From Oceanisphaera sp. IT1-181 (GTDB lineage Bacteria > Pseudomonadota > Gammaproteobacteria > Enterobacterales > Aeromonadaceae), in contig NZ_CP136856.1 in NCBI RefSeq assembly GCF_033807535.1, positions 1,607,001 through 1,671,000 of the forward strand: a stretch of DNA of 64,000 bases, written 5' to 3'. The notes under the pieces are model-generated. The model was not told the DNA's origin and made no database searches. It saw only the letters and a program-made list of their open reading frames with translations. Below are positions 46,337 through 53,851 of this stretch, one piece after another. How positions within the stretch are numbered: the first letter of the stretch is position 1; each line of letters begins with the position of its first letter. The position numbers and the translations under genes were made by a program.

Positions 46337-46665
46337 GATTATGTGCAGGCACATTATTGGTTTCTGATGGCTGCTGAAAGCGGCGGAAAAAGGATGTCCC
46401 AATGCTCAGTTGCGTGTTGGCGTTATATATCACCCAAGGTGAAGTCGTAGCACAGGACTATGGTCAAGCTCATCGTTGGTTTCTCAAATCCGCTGAGCAA
46501 GGCTTTGCCAAAGGCCAGTATAAATTAGCTGTGATGTATTATCATGGGCAGGGAGTTGAGCTAGATTATAAATATTTTCATACATGGACAGCTGTGGCTG
46601 CGGCAAACGGTTTAGCACAAGCTGAATTGCTCGAAGCACAAGTACTAGCAACAGAATATATATAA
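46337..46665 (+). pseudogene. Sel1-repeat protein fragment with frameshifts
   Basis: Reads as DYVQAHYWFLMAAESG, then a shifted frame (GCPNAQLRVGVIY), then QDYGQAHRWFLKSAEQGFAKGQYKLAVMYYHGQGV..WTAVAAANGL. These are Sel1-type helical repeats broken by at least two frame changes. No start codon precedes it. It is probably a dead end of a Sel1 gene. Confidence 0.65.
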
Positions 46666-46731
46666 AAAATATAAACGCTAATCCTTCTAAAAAGTGTATG
46701 CGATACGAATATTAACAAGGAATAAAGGAAT

Positions 46732-46914
46732 ATGATGCGTTTACGATTAGGTGTAATGTTAGTGGGAGCCACACTAACATTAGGTGTTAGCTCTGTGAGT
46801 TTTGCACAAAAAGCAATCCCAGATGATATACAAGAAACACTTGTTGATGCGAACAAAGGCAGTGCGGTAGACCAATACAACCTAGGGGCTTTTTATGTGG
46901 AAGGCTCAGTGTAA
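46732..46914 (+). pseudogene. Sel1-repeat protein, N-terminal fragment
   Basis: A 60-residue frame with a clear signal peptide (MMRLRLGVMLVGATLTLGVSSVSFAQ) and the first half of a Sel1 repeat (AVDQYNLGAFYVEGSV), then a stop. A further Sel1-like stretch (PKDYAQNNLATVIL) follows at 46973-47023 in another frame, up to the MITE. Looks like the 5' part of a secreted Sel1 protein whose body was lost or moved. Confidence 0.6.
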
Positions 46915-47016
46915 CAATAATTATGGACGCCTCAATTAGTATTGAGTAGTAAATACCTTATTGTAAATAGATGGAGTTTCCCAAAGATTACGCCCAGAAT
47001 AATTTAGCCACTGTCA

Positions 47017-47024
47017 TCCTTACA
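47017..47024. repeat. 8-bp target site duplication, left MITE
   Basis: TCCTTACA directly before the left MITE; the same 8 bases occur directly after it at 47191-47198. Confidence 0.85.
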
Positions 47025-47190
47025 TCAGGGTGAGATCTCACACATTTTGCAAGGTTTAATTGTATGGTTTTCATACGAATATAGAAGCTAATGATCCTTC
47101 TTTAATCATGGGTTAGTATGCTGGTCGGGTGAATATCACCCAAAATATTATATTTGGTTGAAATATGAACAAAGTTAAATCCCGCCCTGA
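47025..47190 (+). mobile_element. 166-bp MITE, left copy
   Basis: Begins TCAGGGTGAG and ends CCCGCCCTGA, i.e. imperfect terminal inverted repeats (8 of 10). It has internal hairpins GTGAGATCTCAC, GTATG..CATAC and GGGTGA..TCACCC. It is flanked by the 8-bp duplication TCCTTACA. It is essentially identical to the right copy at 51588-51753 but in opposite orientation. It has no coding capacity. Its right end contains the ATG of a longer frame of the MFS gene. Confidence 0.9.
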
Positions 47191-47230
47191 TCCTTACATC
47201 ACGCTGCTAGTCACTTGGGAGTCATATCAA

Positions 47231-48607
47231 TTGAGCATCTTCTCACCACTACGCAATGATACTTATCAACGCCTTTTCGGTGCGCAGGTCATCTCTTTAG
47301 CGGGGACCGGTTTAACGACGATTGCGCTGGCGTTGCTGGCCCATGACTTGGCTGGCGGTAGTGCTGGCCAGGTGCACGGTATTGCGTTGGGGCTAAAGAT
47401 GATTGCTTATGTCTTCATTGCTCCTTTGTTTGGCGCTATTTCCCAAAAAATTCCTCGCCGTGGTTTGCTCGTGACACTGGATATTCTACGGGCCTGTGTG
47501 GTGGTTGTTCTGCCCTTTATCACTGAAATTTGGCAGATTTATGTGTTGGTTTTTGTCCTCAACGTGTTTTCAGCAGGTTTCACTCCGGTGTTTCAGGCGA
47601 CCATTCCCGATATCGTGACCGATCAAGATGAGTATACAAAGGTGTTGTCACTGTCCCGCTTGGCTTATGATCTGGAAAACCTGTTGAGCCCGATGATGGC
47701 TGCCGCACTGATTACCCTCATGACATTTGATGTGTTGTTTCTGATGAATGGGGTCGCGTTTATCCTTTCCGCCTCTCTTGTGCTGTCCGTTACCTTTCCT
47801 CGACGCAAAGACACATTTCACGGTGAGTCCTTCTGGACCAGAGTCACCAAAGGCATGCGCATCTATTTGAAAACACCTAGGCTTAAAGGGTTGCTCGCCC
47901 TCAGTCTGGTGGTGTCTTCGGCAGGTGCTATGCAAATCGTCAACACGGTTGTCTATGTGCGCAGTCATCTAGGGCTTACCGATGAATGGGTTGCTATCGT
48001 CCTTGCCGCAGCAGGCGCGGGCTCTATGGTAGTGGCGCTTACTCTGCCAAGCATTTTGAAGAGCGTACAGCCAAGGCCATGTATGTTGGCCGGAGGATTT
48101 ATTCTATCCTTGAGCGTGCTGGCCGGAGCCATAATGCCGGGGATTGGTTTGCTGCTCTTGTTGTGGTTCCTGATGGGTGCTGGTATGTCGATGATTTTAA
48201 CGCCAGTAGGTCGGTTGTTAACGATATCTTGCCGTGAGAACGATCGTCCGGCGCTATTTGCGGCACAGTTTTCATTGTCCCATGTGTGCTGGCTGCTTAC
48301 CTATCCCCTTGCTGGTTGGCTCGGCGTGCAGATTGGTTTGATGGGGGCTTTTATTGTGCTTGGTTTGGTCGCGATCTTATCCGCCGTTGCTGCCATGTTA
48401 GTTTGGCCTCGACAAGACTTCGATCACTTGGAGCACACTCACAGTGAGACAAATCATGGTCATTATCACTACCACGATAAACACCACCAACACCAGCACG
48501 AGGGCTGGGAGGGGCCGGAACCTCACAATCACGAGCACCCGCATCCGCATCTGATTCATAGCCACGACTTTGTGGTTGATGACCATCACACCTATTGGCC
48601 CAAGTAA
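47231..48607 (+). CDS. MFS transporter with His-rich C-terminal tail
   Basis: Predicted inner-membrane transporter with about 12 helices, like the MFS proteins found beside metal-resistance genes. The C-terminal tail (about residues 398-458) holds some 20 histidines in HxH and HH patterns and points to Zn, Ni, Co or Cu binding. I prefer TTG 47231 (458 aa, begins SIFSPLRNDTYQRLFGAQ), which has GGGAG upstream. An ATG at 47165 lies inside the MITE and would add 22 MITE-derived residues. It faces the four-gene minus-strand operon and shares a terminator region with it. Confidence 0.82.
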   Translation: MSIFSPLRNDTYQRLFGAQVISLAGTGLTTIALALLAHDLAGGSAGQVHGIALGLKMIAYVFIAPLFGAISQKIPRRGLLVTLDILRACVVVVLPFITEIWQIYVLVFVLNVFSAGFTPVFQATIPDIVTDQDEYTKVLSLSRLAYDLENLLSPMMAAALITLMTFDVLFLMNGVAFILSASLVLSVTFPRRKDTFHGESFWTRVTKGMRIYLKTPRLKGLLALSLVVSSAGAMQIVNTVVYVRSHLGLTDEWVAIVLAAAGAGSMVVALTLPSILKSVQPRPCMLAGGFILSLSVLAGAIMPGIGLLLLLWFLMGAGMSMILTPVGRLLTISCRENDRPALFAAQFSLSHVCWLLTYPLAGWLGVQIGLMGAFIVLGLVAILSAVAAMLVWPRQDFDHLEHTHSETNHGHYHYHDKHHQHQHEGWEGPEPHNHEHPHPHLIHSHDFVVDDHHTYWPK

Positions 48608-48610
48608 AAA

Positions 48611-48641
48611 AGGGCGCGCTACCCATTGAGTAGCGCGCCCT
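48611..48641 (-). terminator. intrinsic terminator of the metal operon
   Basis: The stem AGGGCGCGCTAC / GTAGCGCGCCCT is perfect and has TTTTTT on the minus-strand side. It ends the operon that stops at 48660. On the + strand it follows the MFS gene without a T run. Confidence 0.85.
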
Positions 48642-48659
48642 CATTATGCCTTCTGAATT

Positions 48660-49007
48660 TTACAGCTCGCCAGTGTGGTTCGCTCCTATGGCGTTACCTA
48701 ACTCATCCACAAATACGAACAGTTTGCTTTTGCTCTTATCAGTGGCCTTTGGATTGACATATTCAACAACCCAAAAGGTACCGGTAGCGGTTGAACGCTG
48801 CTGGGGGTTACTACCCTCAACACCGTTCCACTCGGCAGATACCTTTTTTAAGCTAACGAGTTGTTGCTTTGCAGCTTCAGCTTTCTGTGTGGCTTGTGCT
48901 GCGGAAATGGGCTCTGAAACACCGTGGCTATGCCCTGCACCAGCAATAGCTGGACCCGCGAATGAAAAAACGAGAGCAGTGGTGAGCGAAAGAATAAATT
49001 TTTTCAT
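48660..49007 (-). CDS. DUF6488-type secreted protein
   Basis: A 115-aa exported protein with signal peptide (about 1-22) and a short His motif (GAGHSHGVSEP) just after the cleavage site. The rest is a compact domain ending FVDELGNAIGANHTGEL. It resembles DUF6488 proteins that accompany heavy-metal efflux genes. Last gene of the minus-strand operon, 47 bp after the anchor protein. A periplasmic metal-binding role is inferred. Confidence 0.7.
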   Translation of the reverse strand: MKKFILSLTTALVFSFAGPAIAGAGHSHGVSEPISAAQATQKAEAAKQQLVSLKKVSAEWNGVEGSNPQQRSTATGTFWVVEYVNPKATDKSKSKLFVFVDELGNAIGANHTGEL

Positions 49008-49054
49008 GGAATAATTCCTTAATGGTATTTGATTAGTGATTGATGTTTAGTGAG

Positions 49055-49651
49055 TTATTTTTCGGCGATATTGTCATAAAAACCGCTGGTCTCAAGGACG
49101 ATGGTGACCGTCTCGTCGCCGCGATTACGCCAATACCAGCCATGAGTGCCATCAAATGGGGCTTCAAATGCACCGTTTGCAGCAGGCTCATTTCTTCCCT
49201 GCCAATAACTGGTGAAATTGTCGCCGTCATTAACGCGCTCGCCGTGCATGTCAAAATTCACGGGGCCGCCTTCAGAAGCCCAGTTAAAGACCATGCGGTC
49301 GCCCGCGTTCATGGTGGCTTTTACCTCAAGGCCCTCATCTGGCTTTAAAGTAATGGTGGTCGTGTCGGAACGCAGCGTGCTCTGAGTCTTCCATACTGGG
49401 CCCGTTGGCAGTTCGAGCAAGTTGCCAGAGGACGATGCCGCATCACTAGGTGTCACTTCAGTTACATTCGCTTGGCTAAGCACAGTCAACCCCATCTTCT
49501 GACCCAGACCGGTCGGATCTATACCGTATTCCGCAGGTAGAATGGCGACCATCAGAGCCAGCAGGCCGATGAGCGCTGCAACGCCGGTTGCCTTGATCAA
49601 ACTCTTTGTCGAAGGCAGTCCTTCGCGACTCATATTTGAAATATCTTGCAT
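49055..49651 (-). CDS. transmembrane anchor protein of the metal cassette
   Basis: 198 aa with one membrane helix (about 18-42) and a periplasmic beta-rich domain (TSTLRSDTTTITLKPDEGLEVKA, FNWASEGGPVNFDMHGE, HGWYWRNRGDETVTIVLETSGFY). Similar proteins, annotated as transmembrane anchor proteins, occur with HupE/UreJ and DUF6488 genes in metal-resistance islands. It starts 11 bp after the HupE gene. The molecular role is unknown. Confidence 0.7.
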   Translation of the reverse strand: MQDISNMSREGLPSTKSLIKATGVAALIGLLALMVAILPAEYGIDPTGLGQKMGLTVLSQANVTEVTPSDAASSSGNLLELPTGPVWKTQSTLRSDTTTITLKPDEGLEVKATMNAGDRMVFNWASEGGPVNFDMHGERVNDGDNFTSYWQGRNEPAANGAFEAPFDGTHGWYWRNRGDETVTIVLETSGFYDNIAEK

Positions 49652-49662
49652 GATTTATCTCC

Positions 49663-50394
49663 TCAGGAAGCGGTATATAGACCAGTCAGCTGATAGCCCA
49701 TCAGCATGAAACCGGCACTCATTAACATGACGTTGGCGGCTAACGCCTGACGAGGAAAGGCATCAGTTCTACGCCAGAAGTTCATAGCAATGAGAATGAC
49801 GCTCAACGCCATCAGCTGGCCAATCTCTACGCCAACATTAAACGCGAGGATATTGGCGACTAGGCCATCGTCAGACAACGTGAAGTCCTGAAGCTTTGTG
49901 GCCAGACCAAATCCGTGAAAGAACCCGAAGATAAGTACAGCTGCCTTAGTATTGGGCTGAACCCCAAACCAGCGCCGAAAAGCCCCTAGATTATCCAGCG
50001 CCTTATAGACAACGGAAAATCCGATAATGGCATCGACCATGTAGGCATTAACGTTCGTCTCGCTGAGCACGCCATACAGGAGGGTAACGCTGTGACCAAC
50101 AGCAAACAGGGTCACATAGATGCCCACATCCTTCATGCGATACAGAAAGAAAATGACGCCAGCCAAGAACAGCAGATGGTCATAACCGGTCACCATGTGC
50201 TTGGCGCCCAAGTAAATAAAGGGTAATAGCTGTACCCCAGTGCTTTGCTCAATGAACATGGCATCACCTTCTTCAACACCATGAGCAAAGAGCAAAGAGG
50301 AAAAGAGCAGGCTGGCGAAGGCAGTAGCAAAAAGCAGGAGCCCAAGCACAGGCCTTCCTACGCTTGAAAAGCGCAGTAACGGCAAAAATGTCAT
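49663..50394 (-). CDS. HupE/UreJ-family membrane protein
   Basis: 243-aa integral membrane protein with a signal-like first helix and about six further helices. Conserved motifs are HMVTGYDHLLFL, FAVGHSVTLL, FFHGFGLA and FNVGVEIGQL, with histidines inside helices, as in HupE/UreJ nickel or cobalt permease-like proteins. It is in a predicted operon with the anchor and DUF6488 genes. Which metal it handles cannot be told from sequence. Confidence 0.82.
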   Translation of the reverse strand: MTFLPLLRFSSVGRPVLGLLLFATAFASLLFSSLLFAHGVEEGDAMFIEQSTGVQLLPFIYLGAKHMVTGYDHLLFLAGVIFFLYRMKDVGIYVTLFAVGHSVTLLYGVLSETNVNAYMVDAIIGFSVVYKALDNLGAFRRWFGVQPNTKAAVLIFGFFHGFGLATKLQDFTLSDDGLVANILAFNVGVEIGQLMALSVILIAMNFWRRTDAFPRQALAANVMLMSAGFMLMGYQLTGLYTAS

Positions 50395-50462
50395 TCGGTT
50401 ATCTCCGAATTATGAAAACAAAACGTGTGAACGGCGATATAACGCCAAAATCAGGTGTGAGT

Positions 50463-50843
50463 TTAAGCTTTGGGAGGGCGGTATAGCGGAGACATTTGCA
50501 TAGGAAGTGTTGATGACAGCCGTTGCAGTATGAGCATATCCTGCCCAATAAAAAGTGGCACGACTGCAATATCTAAGGGTACGTGGTTTTCAAATGCACC
50601 CAATGCATGAAGCAGTAGGTGGTCTGCGTCAGACATCTCGGTAGCAGAGTCATGGAGATGATCGAGGGAGGAAGGGTGAGCATGCCCATGTACTTCGGTA
50701 AACGCGCTCAGAGAAAGACTTTGTGATGCTTGATGAACATTCTGATCTGAAGCCCACGCGCAACGAAAAAGCATCAGTAATGATAGCGCTATCACTATCA
50801 AGATCGCTTTGTCGGCTGTGGGTTTGCTGCGGCTCAGAAGCAC
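50463..50843 (-). CDS. small His-containing exported protein (CzcI-like)
   Basis: 126 aa with an N-terminal signal (about 12-31, ending CAWA), a histidine stretch (VHGHAHPSSLDHLHDS..DHLLLHALG) and a short conserved-looking end MSPLYRPPKA. Size, signal, His cluster and the final RPP recall CzcI-type proteins that start cation-efflux operons. First gene of the operon; 68 bp separate it from the HupE gene. Confidence 0.5.
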   Translation of the reverse strand: MLLSRSKPTADKAILIVIALSLLMLFRCAWASDQNVHQASQSLSLSAFTEVHGHAHPSSLDHLHDSATEMSDADHLLLHALGAFENHVPLDIAVVPLFIGQDMLILQRLSSTLPMQMSPLYRPPKA

Positions 50844-50866
50844 AGGGTCTTTTATCAGTTATTTAA

Positions 50867-51475
50867 ATTAGATTCGCAGATTATCCAACTATTGAATTCA
50901 TTGCAAAGGAATGTTTTTGCTGTAGCAGTACCTTCGACCGGCTAATCCGTACCCCGTTAGAATACTTTGAAGGTGTTGTTCAGGATTATGTAAAAGCGGC
51001 GGCTCAAGACTTTAACAGCGCTCTACTTCGTTTAGGTGAATTGTACATAAAAGGTCTGGGTGCGGAACAAGACTACGCTAAAGCGCGTAAGCTATTTGAG
51101 AAGGCGGTGGCGGAAGAACCTGGGCCAGCCTTTGTCGCATTAGGTCTTTTGCATGCCCGAGGTCAAGGCGTACCTCAAGATTATGTCAAAGCGCGGGAGT
51201 TTTTTGAAAAATCCGCCACAATGACAGACTCCCAAAAGAACTTAGCGCTTATGTATGCCCAAGGGCTGGGCGTACCACAGGATTATGTTATTGCACACCA
51301 GTGGTTTGAGAAAGCGGCTGCCCTAGGCGAGCACAGTGCTTTTACTAATTTAGGAGCACTCTATGAGCATGGGTATGGCATTGCTCCGGATAAGAATAAG
51401 GCTAAAGAGTTGTATAAGAAGGGGTGCGCCGAGGATAACCAGCAAGGATGTTATAATTATCAAGCCCTGAATTAA
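50867..51475 (+). pseudogene. Sel1-repeat protein, 5'-truncated
   Basis: The frame is open from 50867 and carries four to five Sel1 repeats (LGELYIKGLGAEQDYAKARKLFEKA.., LGLLHARGQGVPQDYVKAREFFEKSA, LALMYAQGLGVPQDYVIAHQWFEKAA, LGALYEHGYGIAPDKNKAKELYKKG). A signal peptide and a good start are missing; TTG 51041 would be the first usable codon and lies within a repeat. It may be the displaced body of the gene whose 5' part is at 46732. If TTG 51041 is used, a 144-aa protein would result. Confidence 0.6.
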
Positions 51476-51579
51476 CAGACGGCTTAAATCTGTTCAGCGT
51501 AAACACATATGTTTGACTACAATGCAGAGGCTAATCACTAGCCGCTTTTAATTAAGTATTTTTTACGCTTTGGTCCTCA

Positions 51580-51587
51580 CGTATCAC
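51580..51587. repeat. 8-bp target site duplication, right MITE
   Basis: CGTATCAC directly before the right MITE, repeated directly after it at 51754-51761. Confidence 0.85.
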
Positions 51588-51753
51588 TCAGGGCGGGATT
51601 TAACTTTGTTCATATTTCAACCAAATATAATATTTTGGGTGATATTCACCCGACCAGCATACTAACCCATGATTAAAGAAGGATCATTAGCTTCTATATT
51701 CGTATGAAAACCATACAATTAAACCTTGCAAAATGTGTGAGATCTCACCCTGA
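51588..51753 (-). mobile_element. 166-bp MITE, right copy (inverted)
   Basis: Reverse complement of the left copy, again 166 bp. On the + strand it starts TCAGGGCGGG and ends CTCACCCTGA. CGTATCAC stands on both sides (51580-51587 and 51754-51761) as an 8-bp target duplication different from that of the left copy, so the two copies inserted independently. Confidence 0.9.
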
Positions 51754-51771
51754 CGTATCACTGAGTAAAGC

Positions 51772-52425
51772 TTAAGCTCCGTACCAATACACCGTAAAGT
51801 AATGGCAGGTGGTGCCCGCTAGCACCCATAAATGCCAAATAAAATGGCCGAAGGGTAGGCGGCCGTCCAATACAAAGAACAAAACGCCCAGCGAATAGCA
51901 CACGCCACCGGCCACCAGCCAATAAATACCTTCTATGGGCATTACCGTCAGCAAGGGCACGATGGCCACAATAATTATCCAGCCCATCAATAAGTAAAGG
52001 CTGGTAGAGAGCGCCAAGGGCAGATGCTGGGCAAACATTTTCAGGAATACGCCCACTAGCGCAATGCCCCACACTACCGCCAGCAAGGTCCAGCCCCAGA
52101 CGCCATACAACACGCCGAGCAGAATAGGAGTGTAGGTACCGGCAATTAGCAAAAAAATCGCGCAGTGCTCAATCACCCTAAAAGCATGTTTGGCTTTGCC
52201 TTGCGGTAAAAAATGATAGATAGAAGAGCTGAGGTACATAAAGATAATAGTGAGCGCAAATAAGCTGGCGCCCACTACAAAGAAGGTGTCGCCAATGCGT
52301 GCAGCCTGCATTATCAACAAGGGTGTGCCCACTAAGGCTGCTACTAAGCCTAAGCCGTGACTAATGGTATTGGCCGTTTCTTCAGCCTTGGTTTGCTCTC
52401 GAAAGTAACCCTTTTGATGAAACAT
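51772..52425 (-). CDS. hemolysin III / PAQR family membrane protein (TrhA-like)
   Basis: 217-aa protein with seven predicted membrane helices. The family residues are visible: EETANTISHGLGLVAAL near the start, SSIYHFLPQGKAKHAFRVIEHCAIFLLIAGTYTP, and the C-terminal HFIWHLWVLAGTTCHYFTVYWYGA. The His, Ser and Asp positions of the PAQR zinc site are present. Bacterial TrhA proteins affect membrane energetics. Its 3' third is duplicated at 45262-45480. A MITE inserted 18 bp after its stop. Confidence 0.92.
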   Translation of the reverse strand: MFHQKGYFREQTKAEETANTISHGLGLVAALVGTPLLIMQAARIGDTFFVVGASLFALTIIFMYLSSSIYHFLPQGKAKHAFRVIEHCAIFLLIAGTYTPILLGVLYGVWGWTLLAVVWGIALVGVFLKMFAQHLPLALSTSLYLLMGWIIIVAIVPLLTVMPIEGIYWLVAGGVCYSLGVLFFVLDGRLPFGHFIWHLWVLAGTTCHYFTVYWYGA

Positions 52426-52993
52426 AATTAGGCTCCAATAAGATAGTTAGCCCCCCTGGAACGTGAGGCTTCACGACTAGGGTCCGCTTTAAAAGCTGAA
52501 ATAGCACGGCTAAAGCAGTACTACTTATATATACGACATAGATAAAGCATGGGATCAAGAGAGTGCACGCAAGCATTAGCACACTACTAGTAAATTATGC
52601 CAACATGCATTATTTGTTATAAAATAAGATTAATCCTGCAGAATCAATCGCCTGTGTTGTCATCTAAGCAAGTTAAGAAAACGAGAGCGTTGCTGGCAAG
52701 TTAGAAAATAGAAAAGGGCGCGCGCAAGCTTACGACAAGATTTGTACAGCTTAAGCTAACTGCACGCCGCAGCCGAGTAAGCAAGCCGTGTGAATTATCG
52801 TCATTTTCTCCGTGCTAGAACCAAAGTTCATCATCCACTTATTAAAAATTGCTGAATAGCCACAGCCGGCTGAAACACGCTCGCTAACCCTGTATCCTGC
52901 AAAGTCATCCACGATAGATGAGGGAAAGCTTAAACGGATTTAGTTTTTATTAATCCAGAGCCTTCAGATTAGAAAGTTAACAAGGGATTAAAG
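52426..52993. other. intergenic region before the amidase gene
   Basis: 568 bp between divergent genes. I see no gene, terminator or repeat family member here; it must hold promoters for both sides. Confidence 0.4.
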
Positions 52994-53788
52994 ATGAAGT
53001 TTCGCGGCTATATTTGGATATTTCTATTACTGTTAACCGGTTGTTCGAGCTTAAAAATTGATGATAGCTATCAATCCGTGAGCCAAGACAGCCGAGTGCA
53101 GTTTATTGTACTGCATTACACCGCAAGCCAATTGCCGCGCTCGTTAGAAGTATTAACCCAAGGCAAAGTGAGCAGCCATTATTTGATTACAGAACACACT
53201 ATAGCCAACCAAGCGGCGACCATCTATAGATTAGTGGATGAAAACCAACGGGCTTGGCACGCCGGAGACAGCCAGTGGCAGGGCCGAACTTGGCTAAACG
53301 CCAGCTCAATTGGCATTGAAATGGTGCACCGAGGCTTTACGGTTAACCCGCAAGGCCATAAAGAATGGCTGCCTTGGAGCGAACCACAAATTGATGCCTT
53401 AATACTGTTATTAACAGATATTATGCAACGCCACGGGTTATCCGCCGACAGCGTAGTCGGGCACAGTGATATAGCACCGCAGCGTAAACTGGATCCTGGC
53501 CCGCTGTTTCCATGGCATCGTTTAGCCAAAGCTGGCCTAATTCACTGGCCAGAGCCACAATTGGTCGCCAAATATCAAACTACCTTTAGTGAGCAATTGC
53601 CGAGCATTACTTGGTTTCAAACACAACTAGCCAAAGTGGGTTACGCCGTCCCTCAGCATGGTAAGTTAGATAAAGCGACCCGCAATGTGGTGGCGGCGTT
53701 TCAGATGAAATACCGACCCGTGCGCTTTGATGGCGAGCCCGATGCCCACACCGCCGCGCTATTATTGGCACTAAACAATAGGCATTAA
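52994..53788 (+). CDS. N-acetylmuramoyl-L-alanine amidase lipoprotein (AmiD-like)
   Basis: Outer-membrane-type lipoprotein of 264 aa: signal with lipobox LLTGC (Cys17), then an Amidase_2 domain. Zinc and catalytic residues are visible in VLHYTAS (His), SIGIEMVHRG (Glu) and VVGHSDIAPQRKLDPGP (His, Lys, Asp). A C-terminal peptidoglycan-binding domain (about 195-260; KVGYAVPQHGKLDKATRNVVAAFQ) follows. Cuts between MurNAc and the peptide stem in wall recycling. E. coli AmiD has the same architecture. Confidence 0.92.
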   Translation: MKFRGYIWIFLLLLTGCSSLKIDDSYQSVSQDSRVQFIVLHYTASQLPRSLEVLTQGKVSSHYLITEHTIANQAATIYRLVDENQRAWHAGDSQWQGRTWLNASSIGIEMVHRGFTVNPQGHKEWLPWSEPQIDALILLLTDIMQRHGLSADSVVGHSDIAPQRKLDPGPLFPWHRLAKAGLIHWPEPQLVAKYQTTFSEQLPSITWFQTQLAKVGYAVPQHGKLDKATRNVVAAFQMKYRPVRFDGEPDAHTAALLLALNNRH

Positions 53789-53851
53789 ATGATTTGCATT
53801 AACCGAACAGCACTAACCATAAACTAACCGTTCACTCTAGGAGCACGCTAA

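Noticed and set aside
47025..51753. Reading the MITE pair and the DNA between them as one composite transposon
   Set aside because: Each copy has its own, different 8-bp duplication, which shows two independent insertions; a composite transposon would share one duplication at its outer ends.
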